A DNA stretch of 16,385 bases, taken from NCBI GenBank assembly GCA_025353435.1, contig JANXQR010000354.1, positions 1 through 16,385 of the forward strand. Reading direction: 5' to 3'. The stretch comes from Acidobacteriota bacterium (GTDB lineage: Bacteria > Acidobacteriota > Terriglobia > Terriglobales > Acidobacteriaceae). The notes beneath the pieces were generated by a model, which saw only the letters and a list, made by a program, of their open reading frames with translations, was not told where the DNA came from and did no database searches. Below are positions 6,830 to 14,825 of the stretch, one piece after another. The translations under genes and the position numbers were made by a program. Numbering within the stretch: the stretch's first letter is position 1; every line of letters starts with the position of its first letter.

Positions 6830-9492
6830 CAGTTTCCTTGCGTCGTCGCCATCGCGCTGTGCGGCGTGAGTGTGACGGGAGCAATGTTCCAGCCTTCAAT
6901 GTGGATCGCTGGATCGGGAGGTGCGTCGTCGGGTAGTTGCGCAGTGAGAGTAACCGACTCGCCAGGCGCAAGTTCGATCCAGTTATCCGACCAGAACACC
7001 GGCGCGATGAGACCTCCTGATTGTGTGCGAGCGGCGGCACGGACCTGGAAGGCAAGTGCCTGATCCGAGTTGTGAAGATGAACCCGGACCTCGCGGCCTT
7101 GCGGAGTGCGTTCGATCTCCGCGGTCGCGTCGACGTGCGCGGGAGGCAGGTTTGCGAGCGCGGTCAAGTCTTCGTGTCGATCAGCAGGCGTATGCGTGTA
7201 ATCGGTGTGGTTCCAGTCGAAGCTGGTAAGCGTGTAAGGGACCCAATAAAAATTACGGCTGACTACGCGGCCGGCGGAATCACTGAGCGCGAGGTCGACA
7301 AAGAATATTCGCTCGGAGCCGGAGAGCAGCGTGTCAGGCAGCGTGAAAACGCGTTGAGTGCTGTCAGATGCGGCGTTCACCGTGGCGTCGGCGGTATAGA
7401 GTTCCTTCCAACTGGCGCCGTGGACATGAACGCTGGCGCGAAGGCCGGCAACTTCTCCATAGGTGCTGTTGACGAGCACGATGCCGCGATCATCGTAGGA
7501 GTATTGAAGGTGAAGGGGTTCGCAGGCCTTCTTCGTTGCGTAATAACCTGCGCCGGCATCGAGATAGTAGTCGTAGAGATGCCAGATCATCGACGGCCAG
7601 GCGTTGTTGAGCATCCACTGGATCACGCCGGTGGAGACGTATTTGTTCCTGCTGTAGGACTCGAACATGGCTCGTTCGGAGTCGTACTCCATGGTTTGCG
7701 CTACGCGCTCGTAATCGGCGGCAGAGTGCGGCTGAGCATAGATGGCGGACATCGCTTCGTCGAACACCTTGAGCGTAGCGAATTCGCCGCCGCCGTTGTG
7801 GAAGTTCCAGTCAGCGGTGGGAGGCCACGCATTGGGGTCGGTTAGGAACTTCTCGCGGCTTGCGAGGGGTGGAATCGCAGGGCCGGGACTAGTCTCGGTG
7901 TTGAATCCGAAGCCGCCACCGTTGTGTTGGTCAATGTACCAGTAGCTCGGCGCAACGTAGTCGTAAGGCCCGGTCATCTTGACGCCGCTCAGGCCGGCGC
8001 CCACGGTGTTGGTCGAAGATGCGGCCGCGAGCGTCGGGTTGGGCCAGTGTGTCTCCGTTTCGACTTTCAGGTACGCGGCTTCAACATTGGCCGGTGGCGC
8101 ATTATCGCTGCCGTTGAGCCAGACCAGCAGGCTCGCATGCGAACGCAGCCGTAGTAGTTGAGCGCGGAGCGATGCTGTGGCGATGGTGAGGTCGTCGGGC
8201 GTCCAGGTCTTCCAGTCCTCCCAGTGATCGCAGCAGCACCAGCCGAGCATAACGAGGATGCCCTGCTCATCGGCGAGATGGAAGAAGTCGTCCGTTTCGA
8301 GTTTGCCTTCAAGGCGAATGGTGTTGAGATGCATGTCGCGAACTAGATGGAATTGATCGCGAAGACGGTGGTCGTCTGTGCGCAGAAGCATGTCCTGCGA
8401 CCAGCCGGCACCTCGGATGAGTATTGGCTTTCCGTTTACGCGGAAGAGACGGCCTCCGCTGGCGTTGAGCTCCGACGTGATTTCTCGGAAGCCGAAGTTG
8501 ACGGTCTGCTCGTCTGATTTCGCGCCCTGTTCGAGGAAGCTGACGGTGAGGCGCTCGAGGTGCGGCTCACCCATTTGGTAGGGCCACCATGGTTTGGGAT
8601 TGTGAACGTGGAGGGCGGGGAACTGCGCGGGAGTGAAGACGGCGGTCTTGTCTTCATTGGGCCCAAGTTCGACCGGCTGCTCGAAGCGAATGCCGGCAGC
8701 TGTTCCTTCGACAACCCCCTTTATGCTGTGAGTCGCAGCGTTGTGCAATTCGGCGTAGATGGTGAGGTCGGCGGCAGCAAGCGAGGCGTCGGGGAAGTGT
8801 GTGACCGCCAAGGGAGAGCGCACCGTGACTGCGCCAGTGGTCACGAGATTGACTTCGCCCCAGAGGCCCATGTCCTTGTCAGGGGGGCACGGATTCCAAT
8901 CGACCCAGTTGATGCCAAGATCTTTTTCAGTGGGCGCAAAGGTTTCGACTGCGAGTACGTTTTTCGCGCCGGCCTTGAGGTAATCGGTTACGTCGAATTC
9001 ATATGTGCGATAAGCGCCAGCCACTGTTGAACTGTCGGCGATGCGATGGCCATTGATCCAGACCTCACCTCGATAGTTGATGCCGCCAAAGTGGATCGAG
9101 GTGCGCTGATCGCGAGCGGCCGAAGCGGGCGCGGCGAACTCGATGCGATACCACCAGCCGCAGCGATAGGGGCTGTCCTGAGGCATGGGCAGGTTTGAGA
9201 AGTTCTGCCCGATTGGGTAGCTGGTGCCGGGAATATTGCGCAAGTTCATGCCGAAGTAGGGATCGGGGACGATCTTGTTAGTGGCCTGCGCAGCCAAGAC
9301 TGTGCTTGGCACAGATATTTTGAGCCAATTCTCGTCAGCGAAGGTGGGAACTGAGATGGCCGCGCCTTCGGCATGCTCGGTGCAGGCGGACTGCAATCGC
9401 CAACCATCATGCAGGGCCGTGACGGTGGTCGCTTTCGCGGCAAATGGCAGAGCAAATGTGGCCAGGATGCAGGCGATTGTATTCCGGCGCAT
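6829..9492 (-). CDS. Exported GH2 exo-beta-D-glucosaminidase (CsxA-type)
   Basis: This is an 887-residue protein with a signal peptide (about 1-21, ending AAKA), so periplasmic or secreted. Domains are a GH2 jelly-roll sugar-binding domain (about 25-222), an Ig-like domain (223-337), a TIM barrel (about 340-620) and C-terminal Ig-like domains. Most GH2 enzymes have Asn-Glu as the acid/base pair. Here the position is GSDN (D463), as in the exo-beta-D-glucosaminidase subfamily of Amycolatopsis CsxA, where D469 and E541 are catalytic. E533 in FNTETSPG is the nucleophile candidate, 70 residues on (72 in CsxA). Further blocks shared with CsxA, from memory, are MTGPYDYV.P.YWY, STG.I.WMLN..W.S and ACEPLHLQYS. 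The family removes GlcN from the non-reducing ends of chitosan oligomers. GAGGA lies 8 bases before ATG. The gene is cotranscribed with the permease and preceded by a LacI-type operator. Confidence 0.87.
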   Translation of the reverse strand: MRRNTIACILATFALPFAAKATTVTALHDGWRLQSACTEHAEGAAISVPTFADENWLKISVPSTVLAAQATNKIVPDPYFGMNLRNIPGTSYPIGQNFSNLPMPQDSPYRCGWWYRIEFAAPASAARDQRTSIHFGGINYRGEVWINGHRIADSSTVAGAYRTYEFDVTDYLKAGAKNVLAVETFAPTEKDLGINWVDWNPCPPDKDMGLWGEVNLVTTGAVTVRSPLAVTHFPDASLAAADLTIYAELHNAATHSIKGVVEGTAAGIRFEQPVELGPNEDKTAVFTPAQFPALHVHNPKPWWPYQMGEPHLERLTVSFLEQGAKSDEQTVNFGFREITSELNASGGRLFRVNGKPILIRGAGWSQDMLLRTDDHRLRDQFHLVRDMHLNTIRLEGKLETDDFFHLADEQGILVMLGWCCCDHWEDWKTWTPDDLTIATASLRAQLLRLRSHASLLVWLNGSDNAPPANVEAAYLKVETETHWPNPTLAAASSTNTVGAGLSGVKMTGPYDYVAPSYWYIDQHNGGGFGFNTETSPGPAIPPLASREKFLTDPNAWPPTADWNFHNGGGEFATLKVFDEAMSAIYAQPHSAADYERVAQTMEYDSERAMFESYSRNKYVSTGVIQWMLNNAWPSMIWHLYDYYLDAGAGYYATKKACEPLHLQYSYDDRGIVLVNSTYGEVAGLRASVHVHGASWKELYTADATVNAASDSTQRVFTLPDTLLSGSERIFFVDLALSDSAGRVVSRNFYWVPYTLTSFDWNHTDYTHTPADRHEDLTALANLPPAHVDATAEIERTPQGREVRVHLHNSDQALAFQVRAAARTQSGGLIAPVFWSDNWIELAPGESVTLTAQLPDDAPPDPAIHIEGWNIAPVTLTPHSAMATTQGN

Positions 9493-9500
9493 ACGAAGAT

Positions 9501-9505
9501 TCCTC
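9501..9505 (-). promoter_or_regulatory. Ribosome binding site of the GH2 gene
   Basis: On the - strand GAGGA lies 8 bases before the ATG at 9492. It supports that start, which places a clean signal peptide at the N-terminus. Confidence 0.6.
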
Positions 9506-9545
9506 GGGGAAGACCGACGTTCGTTTTTGGCATCAAAACGTCTAT

Positions 9546-9559
9546 TTCAAACGTTTGAA
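9546..9559. promoter_or_regulatory. LacI-type operator, copy 1 (GH2-permease operon)
   Basis: TTCAAACGTTTGAA is a perfect 14-bp palindrome with the central CpG typical of LacI/PurR-family operators. It lies in the leader of the GH2-permease operon, between a predicted promoter and the GH2 start. The same 14 bases occur upstream of the TonB-dependent receptor at 10792-10805. The repressor gene sits between the two copies. Confidence 0.8.
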
Positions 9560-9567
9560 TAGAGCAC

Positions 9568-9597
9568 ATGATCCGTTTACGGCCGCACGGGTGTCAA
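9568..9597 (-). promoter_or_regulatory. Sigma70-like promoter of the GH2-permease operon
   Basis: Read on the - strand, TTGACA (9597-9592) is followed after 18 bases by GATCAT (9573-9568), which matches four of six -10 positions. The -35 overlaps the stop codon of the repressor gene. The start of transcription would be near 9560, directly at operator copy 1, so a bound repressor would block initiation or early elongation. Confidence 0.5.
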
Positions 9598-10700
9598 GTA
9601 CGCGCGCGGCGCTTAGGTTTCTTTGTGGCAATCGTTCGGGAAGGAGGGGCAGTTGACATGCGAACTACGAGTTCGGGATTTGTTTTGTGCAGTCGCGCCT
9701 TTTCCGCTTTGCCGGGCACACTGCGGATGGCCTGCAGCACACGTTCGGCTGCCTCCAAACCCATTTCGCGCAGGGGCTGCCGGATGGTGGTCATGGCGGG
9801 CGTGGCCACCTCGGCCGGAAGCACGTCATCAAAGCCCATTACAGAGCAATCTTCGGGAACGCGAAGGCCCGATTCAGCGAGCCCGCGGACGACGCCAAGG
9901 GCAGTGAGATCGTCGAAGGCCAGCACCGCAGTGAAATGACATCCGGTGGCCAGCATCTGTTTCGCAAATCGCACTCCCCCTTCAAAGCCCGAGGCGGGAC
10001 CGGCGAGGCCGGGGAGTTCCAGCACGAGACGTTCGTCGAGATGCATCCCGCATTGCGCTGCCACCTTTCGAATGCCGGTCCAGCGGGGCTCGCTGTCGCA
10101 CATCTCCTGCGGTCCGCGGATGACGGCAATGTTGCGATGGCCGAGTTCGGCAAGATGACGGGTGGCCAAAGCGCCGCCAGCCTCGTTGTCGACGAGTATG
10201 GAACTAATGCCCCGGGCTACCAGATCACGGCCGACGATGAGGATGGGCACGTTATTTTTGCGAATGTCGCCGAGCAGGTTTGTTTCTTCAAACACCCAAC
10301 TGGCGATGACGATCACGCCCTCGGCGCGGCGCTCAAGAATCATGTGCAGATAGCTGTCAAACAGCTTGCGCTGGGTCTGAGCGTCCATCAACAGCGGAAG
10401 GTAGCCGGCGGCATTCACGCCCTCCTGGATGCCTCGCATGATGGGGATGCAGAAGGGATCAGAGAGATCGAAAGCGAGAATTCCGATGGTCTGCGTGCTG
10501 CGCCGGCGAAGGCTACGCGCATACGCATCCGGATGATAGCCAAGCTGCTGGGCGATGGTGCGAATGTGGGCACGCGTGGTGGCTGCAACGTTCAGCGAAA
10601 GCGGTGCCTCGCTGAGCACAATAGACACCGTTGAGACCGAGAAGCCGCTGGCGCTGGCGATATCGAGCAGCGTGACGTGGCCGGACTTTCGTTGACCCAC
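9594..10700 (-). CDS. LacI-family transcriptional repressor
   Basis: This is a 368-residue regulator. Residues 10-29 form the helix-turn-helix (TLLDIASASGFSVSTVSIVL). Residues 55-68 are the hinge, YHPDAYARSLRRRS, where L64 corresponds to the leucine that PurR inserts at the central CpG of its operator. Residues about 70-345 form a periplasmic-binding-protein-like effector domain (TIGILAFDLSDPF, GRDLVARGISSILVDNEAGG, MGFDDV). The tail is basic (KKPKRRART). Translation starts at GTG 10698-10700 behind GGGAGGG (10712-10706 on this strand, 5-base spacing). It probably binds the two identical palindromes flanking its gene and represses the receptor and the GH2-permease operon until a sugar ligand binds. 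The inducer is not known; glucosamine or a chito-oligosaccharide is inferred from the neighbours. Confidence 0.92.
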   Translation of the reverse strand: MGQRKSGHVTLLDIASASGFSVSTVSIVLSEAPLSLNVAATTRAHIRTIAQQLGYHPDAYARSLRRRSTQTIGILAFDLSDPFCIPIMRGIQEGVNAAGYLPLLMDAQTQRKLFDSYLHMILERRAEGVIVIASWVFEETNLLGDIRKNNVPILIVGRDLVARGISSILVDNEAGGALATRHLAELGHRNIAVIRGPQEMCDSEPRWTGIRKVAAQCGMHLDERLVLELPGLAGPASGFEGGVRFAKQMLATGCHFTAVLAFDDLTALGVVRGLAESGLRVPEDCSVMGFDDVLPAEVATPAMTTIRQPLREMGLEAAERVLQAIRSVPGKAEKARLHKTNPELVVRMSTAPPSRTIATKKPKRRART

Positions 10701-10705
10701 TTGAA

Positions 10706-10712
10706 CCCTCCC
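10706..10712 (-). promoter_or_regulatory. Ribosome binding site deciding the GTG start of the repressor
   Basis: GGGAGGG on the - strand lies five bases before a GTG. It supports GTG as the start codon, since no ATG is present near the helix-turn-helix. Confidence 0.6.
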
Positions 10713-10749
10713 GCCAGATATCAGTTTGTCACGATTTCAGGTTTTCCGC

Positions 10750-10778
10750 TTGACAGCCAAAACGGCTCAACCTATATT
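10750..10778 (+). promoter_or_regulatory. Sigma70-like promoter of the TonB-dependent receptor
   Basis: A perfect TTGACA at 10750-10755 is followed, after an ideal 17-base spacer, by TATATT at 10773-10778. Transcription would start near 10785, seven bases before operator copy 2. This is the strongest promoter seen in the window, as expected for an abundantly made outer-membrane receptor. Confidence 0.75.
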
Positions 10779-10791
10779 CGATCAACACCGG

Positions 10792-10805
10792 TTCAAACGT
10801 TTGAA
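10792..10805. promoter_or_regulatory. LacI-type operator, copy 2 (receptor gene)
   Basis: This perfect palindrome TTCAAACGTTTGAA has the same 14 bases as copy 1. It lies just downstream of the predicted -10 and about 25 bases before the receptor ATG, positioned to block transcription. It is about 92 bases from the repressor start, so autoregulation of the repressor is possible too. Confidence 0.82.
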
Positions 10806-10817
10806 TCAATATAATCC

Positions 10818-10823
10818 AGGAGG
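10818..10823 (+). promoter_or_regulatory. Ribosome binding site of the receptor
   Basis: AGGAGG, a perfect Shine-Dalgarno sequence, is placed six bases before ATG 10830. It fixes the start codon and suggests high expression. Confidence 0.75.
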
Positions 10824-10829
10824 CCGCAG

Positions 10830-13800
10830 ATGAAAACACAAAAAGTGGGGGCCGCATTCTTCCTGCACAGCTTGCTCTCGATTGTGCTCTTCTTCGCTTC
10901 TTCCCACTCGCTGATTTCCCAGGCGGGCCGCGGCGGTATCAGCGGGCTGGTCTCTGACGCTAGTGGAGCTATTGTCCCTGGCGCCACCGTCAGCGCGAAG
11001 AACATGGCCACCGGGGAAACTCTCTCTACGGTCACCACGGGAGCCGGACTGTATTCATTCATCTCGCTCTCGCCTGGAAAGTATGAAGTGAGAACGACGC
11101 AGAAGGGGTTTGACACCGTTGTTCAGCAAAACGTGTCGGTGACCGTTGACCAGGTAAGCACAGTGAACCTGGTGTTGAAGGTCGGGGCAGACAACCAGGT
11201 GGTGACTGTGACTGAGACGACGGAGTTGGTGGACACCAGCAACTCGACCGTCGGCCAGCTGATCACGGCCGAGACCATCGATCGTGTTCCGCTGTTGACG
11301 CGCAATGTTTACGACCTGGTGCAATTGAGCGCCGGTGTAACGCCTGCGAACGGAACGCCCAACTCTTCAAGTTCCTTCGCAATCACTAATATCTCCAGTG
11401 GCCGCCCCGGAGTGGACGTTTCCTCTTACACGGTGAATGGCGCCGTCGAGGGGTCGGTGTACTTTATGGTCGACGGCAGCCCGCTCGGCATCGCCGAAAA
11501 CAACGCGGCCGCGATCATTCCGGCCATGGATCTGCCCGAAGATGCCGTGGATGAGGTGCGCGTCGAAACGCAGAATACGCCCGCGTCCTATCAGAGCGGT
11601 GGCGCGGGCGTAATCAGCGTGGCCACCAAGTCCGGCGGGGACAAGTTCCACGGCGACGCGTTTGGAGTTTTTCGCCCCGACGTGATGTCAGCGAACGAGT
11701 ATTTCAACAAGCAATTCGACTTGCAGAACGGCCTTCCCAACGCGTCTCCAGCATTTCATCGCTATCAAGAAGGCGGAGCGATCGGCGGGCCCATTCTCCA
11801 CACCAAGCTGTTTTTCTTTGGAGATTACGAGGCCACGCAACAGCAGCTGTACGATGGCTCGAATCGATTTGTGGTGCCAACGACAGCGGAGCGGTCCGGT
11901 GATTTCTCAGCCGATCCATTCACGATCTACGATCCGACGCAGCCGGACATTGCAACCGGCCCGCTTGCCGGGACGCGGCAGGCATTTGCGAACAACATGA
12001 TTGCCAACCCCAACCCGGTGGCGCTGAAATTCATTTCCGAAATGCCGAAATGTAACCTGAGCAATGTGCCTGGGATTCCCTGCGATCAGCAATCGGACGA
12101 CATCACCCCGAATTTCTTTTTGCCAGGCCTCGACCCCACGACGGCGCACAAATTCGATGTTCGCATCGACTGGGCGAAGAGCGAAAAACAGCGCATCTTC
12201 GGCCGCTTCTCATTCGATCGGCTATTCACCTCGACTTTCAACTCATTCGGCAATATGTGGGACCTGAACTACGCGCAGAATGTGACCAATGGCCGCAACT
12301 TCCTGCTCGCGGACGATTACACGCTGAACCCGACCACGGTGCTGCAGTTGCGCTACTCGTTCACGCGGCACTACGAAAGCCAGGGCGGCAGTCCAGGACA
12401 GGTGGGATACGACATCACCAAATTGGGCTTCCCCTCATCGCTCGCGTCAGAGGAGACCTTCAAACTGCTGCCCTTCATGCTCTTCAACGATGCAGGCAGC
12501 GGCGTGGGTGGTACTGCCGACTACAACACGTTCGTCTTTGCCAGCGAAACAAGCGATGCCAACGCGACCCTTACAAAGGTGTGGGGCAAGCACGAGGTCT
12601 CGGCTGGATTCGAATACATGAAGCGATTCCTAAACGTTGGCCAGCCGATCGCGCCCGCAGGTTCCTATGCGTTCGACATTTCGGCGACCGATCAAACAAC
12701 AAACTCCGCGGCGGGCGGCAGCGACTTCGCGTCGTTCCTGGTGGGCATGGGTACTCCGCCCGGCACAGAATCGGGTAATTATCCAAATTTCTCGAAGGAT
12801 CTGTTTGCAGCCGAGACAAGCCCGTACTATGCGGCGTTTGTTGAGGATACTTGGCGTCCGACCAAGTCAATTACCGTCACCGCGGGGTTGCGCTGGGATA
12901 TCTTCGGCGGCCGCACTGAGCGCCACAACCGCCTCGAGTATTTCAACTCCAAGGCCAGCGCGACCGTAAACGGTGTTTCCTACACGGGCGCCGAAGTCTA
13001 CGTTGACAAGAACAACCGCTCGCCGTTCGCTACCAGTCTTACAAACCTTGGGCCGCGCCTGGGCTTCTCATGGCAACCAACTAAGCATGTTGTATTTAGT
13101 GGAGGCGGGGGCTTTTACTACGGTCCAAGTCCACAGATGGTTGGCAGCGCTTCGTTGAACAGCGACGGCTTTGCCGCCTACACCACGTGGAACGCCACGG
13201 CGTGGAATCAGGATCCGAACACGATTGCATACGACTGTGCCACGGCTGGTATTTGTGGCGGTCAGGGCAACACCACGATGTTGAGTTCAGTAAGCAATCC
13301 CTTCCCTAACGGCGTGGTGGAGCCGATTACCGCTCCCACGGGACTTGGAAACAATCTTGGCATATCGCTAAATACCATGCTGCACTCACAACGCACGCCC
13401 ACCACTTACAACTTTAACCTCGGATGGGAAGTCGAATTTCCGCATCAGGTCGTTTTGAGCGCGGGGTACGTGGGTAGCCGAGGGCTCTTTCTCCCTCTTG
13501 GGGGCGCCGATCTCAACCAATTGGACCTTGGAGCCATTGCGAAATACCAGTCAGACTTGCTCAACACTTCCGTGCCCAACCAATGGGCGTCTATCCAGGA
13601 TCCCACCAACGCGAACTACGGCTCGGCCACGGTGCCACTGTGGGTTTCCGTGCAGCCATACCCGCAGTTCGGCAACGGGAGTTACGGGGCCGGCAACGGT
13701 GTGAATGTCCACGGCTATCCCGGTGGAGACTCAGACTACAGTTCGCTGCAGACCAAGTTGCAGAAACGTTTGACGAAGAACTTCACGATGCTGAGCAGCT

Positions 13801-14486
13801 TTACCTGGGCCAAACTGATCACAGATGACGGCAATCCGCCGCTGGGTTTTGTGGGATCGCACGCCGGGTCCCCACAGGACTGGAAGAACCTGGAGTTCGA
13901 ACACTCGGTCAGCCCACAAGACGTGAAGTATCAGTTCACGGGGTCGGCTTCATACGATCTGCCAGCTGGCAAGGGGCGGGCGCTGAACCTGAACGGTGTA
14001 GGGAACGCTGCACTTGGCGGCTGGACCATGAACGGTATCTTCTACTGGAGCACTGGCATTCCAATCGCCTCGCCAACGGTAGGTGCCGACACATCGTACT
14101 TCAACCAACGGCCGAACCTCGCCTGCGATCCTGGTCTGGGTGCGCCGCACACACTTGCAACCTGGTTCAAACCGGATTGCTTCGTGAGCCCGTCCTCGGC
14201 GTTCGTCGCAGGCAACGCTCCTGCTTACCTCGACCATGTTCGCACCATGGGTGCAAACGACGTTGACCTTTCCCTCTACAAGACGTTTTCATTTGGAGAA
14301 GCTGTGCATCTTCGTTTCGAAATCTCATCGTATAACGTGACGAACCGTGCGCAATTCGGCATGCCCGCAGTACCAAGCGTTACCGCTGTGGAGACCCAGC
14401 CTGCTCAAGCGGCCATCTTCGGCCAGATTACTTCAACTGTGAATTCACCGCGCCAATTTCAATTTGGCTCGAGATTCACATTCTAA
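10830..14486 (+). CDS. TonB-dependent receptor with carboxypeptidase-regulatory-like domain (Oar-like)
   Basis: This is a 1218-residue outer-membrane transporter. A signal peptide spans about 1-32. Residues about 35-118 form a carboxypeptidase-regulatory-like beta-sandwich (GGISGLVSDASGAIVPGATV). At 124-129 VVTVTE resembles a TonB box. A plug domain follows at about 130-280 (IDRVPLLTRNVYDLVQLSAG, YFMVDGSPLG, VDEVRVET). The rest is a beta-barrel with the GGPI...KLFFFGDYEA block (319-335) usual for Oar-like receptors, ending in an aromatic F (GSRFTF) as outer-membrane barrels do. Acidobacteria use many such receptors, often for oligosaccharide uptake powered by TonB-ExbBD. No SusD-like partner gene is present. 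Divergence from the repressor and the shared operator tie it to the GH2-permease operon. The ligand is inferred, not seen. Confidence 0.9.
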   Translation: MKTQKVGAAFFLHSLLSIVLFFASSHSLISQAGRGGISGLVSDASGAIVPGATVSAKNMATGETLSTVTTGAGLYSFISLSPGKYEVRTTQKGFDTVVQQNVSVTVDQVSTVNLVLKVGADNQVVTVTETTELVDTSNSTVGQLITAETIDRVPLLTRNVYDLVQLSAGVTPANGTPNSSSSFAITNISSGRPGVDVSSYTVNGAVEGSVYFMVDGSPLGIAENNAAAIIPAMDLPEDAVDEVRVETQNTPASYQSGGAGVISVATKSGGDKFHGDAFGVFRPDVMSANEYFNKQFDLQNGLPNASPAFHRYQEGGAIGGPILHTKLFFFGDYEATQQQLYDGSNRFVVPTTAERSGDFSADPFTIYDPTQPDIATGPLAGTRQAFANNMIANPNPVALKFISEMPKCNLSNVPGIPCDQQSDDITPNFFLPGLDPTTAHKFDVRIDWAKSEKQRIFGRFSFDRLFTSTFNSFGNMWDLNYAQNVTNGRNFLLADDYTLNPTTVLQLRYSFTRHYESQGGSPGQVGYDITKLGFPSSLASEETFKLLPFMLFNDAGSGVGGTADYNTFVFASETSDANATLTKVWGKHEVSAGFEYMKRFLNVGQPIAPAGSYAFDISATDQTTNSAAGGSDFASFLVGMGTPPGTESGNYPNFSKDLFAAETSPYYAAFVEDTWRPTKSITVTAGLRWDIFGGRTERHNRLEYFNSKASATVNGVSYTGAEVYVDKNNRSPFATSLTNLGPRLGFSWQPTKHVVFSGGGGFYYGPSPQMVGSASLNSDGFAAYTTWNATAWNQDPNTIAYDCATAGICGGQGNTTMLSSVSNPFPNGVVEPITAPTGLGNNLGISLNTMLHSQRTPTTYNFNLGWEVEFPHQVVLSAGYVGSRGLFLPLGGADLNQLDLGAIAKYQSDLLNTSVPNQWASIQDPTNANYGSATVPLWVSVQPYPQFGNGSYGAGNGVNVHGYPGGDSDYSSLQTKLQKRLTKNFTMLSSFTWAKLITDDGNPPLGFVGSHAGSPQDWKNLEFEHSVSPQDVKYQFTGSASYDLPAGKGRALNLNGVGNAALGGWTMNGIFYWSTGIPIASPTVGADTSYFNQRPNLACDPGLGAPHTLATWFKPDCFVSPSSAFVAGNAPAYLDHVRTMGANDVDLSLYKTFSFGEAVHLRFEISSYNVTNRAQFGMPAVPSVTAVETQPAQAAIFGQITSTVNSPRQFQFGSRFTF

Positions 14487-14625
14487 TCCTGCAATCTCCC
14501 TACTCCAATTCGCAGTCTGGCCGATGACCGAACTGTCAGTCAAAGGCAATTCAGCGCACGGGGAGCGGGATCAGTCAGAAGGAACCATGTGAATCCTTCG
14601 TACTTCAGGGGAACAGTTATCTAAG

Positions 14626-14653
14626 TCACCACATTGTCTGGAAACAATGGTGA
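14626..14653 (+). repeat. Imperfect inverted repeat (hairpin) after the receptor gene
   Basis: TCACCACATTGT (14626-14637) pairs with ACAATGGTGA (14644-14653) around a six-base loop, with a two-base bulge in the left arm. It lies 140 bases after the receptor stop. No T-run follows, so it may be a protein-binding site, an mRNA 3' end hairpin, or chance. Confidence 0.35.
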
Positions 14654-14814
14654 CGTAGGATACCTTTGGTAACTTCCGAGACCAATATGATTTTGAGTGC
14701 GGCCGAAGGAATTCTCGATGGGCACGGCTGCGCTCTCGTAAATGAAGTTCAAGTTCATGCATCCTCGCTGATCCGACCTGCTATTGAGCGGCTTAATAAC
14801 CGCTGCGAATTGCG

Positions 14815-14820
14815 AGGAGG
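14815..14820 (+). promoter_or_regulatory. Ribosome binding site deciding the GTG start at 14826
   Basis: AGGAGG five bases before GTG 14826 is the best Shine-Dalgarno placement in this gap. It sets the start of the large frame that runs off the right edge. The GTG two bases earlier is in another frame that stops soon. Confidence 0.65.
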
Positions 14821-14825
14821 AAAGT

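Larger units (their letters stand above)
14487..14825 (+). other. 339-bp non-coding gap
   Basis: This gap separates the receptor from the next gene. It holds no convincing gene, no copy of the LacI-type operator and no clear intrinsic terminator with a T-run. Two hairpins are visible: 14626-14653, and AGCGG/CCGCT at about 14788-14805 just before the next ribosome site. A frame at 14666-15016 starting with TTG has no recognisable features. Confidence 0.5.

Noticed and set aside
7021..7845. A 274-codon open frame on the + strand
   Set aside because: It lies antisense within the well-supported GH2 gene, has no recognisable motif, and is a typical shadow frame in GC-rich coding DNA.
9687..10634. 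A 315-codon open frame on the + strand
   Set aside because: It is antisense to the LacI-family repressor, whose helix-turn-helix, hinge and ribosome site are clear; the + frame shows no family features.
13764..13773. AAACGTTTGA inside the receptor gene, matching 10 of 14 operator bases
   Set aside because: It is only a partial match within coding sequence, lacks the left end of the palindrome, and has no promoter nearby; probably chance.
14580..14591. An AAGGA-like site followed by ATGTGA (start codon then stop)
   Set aside because: A start-stop mini-frame is possible, but it lies about 240 bases before the next gene with no visible regulatory arrangement.
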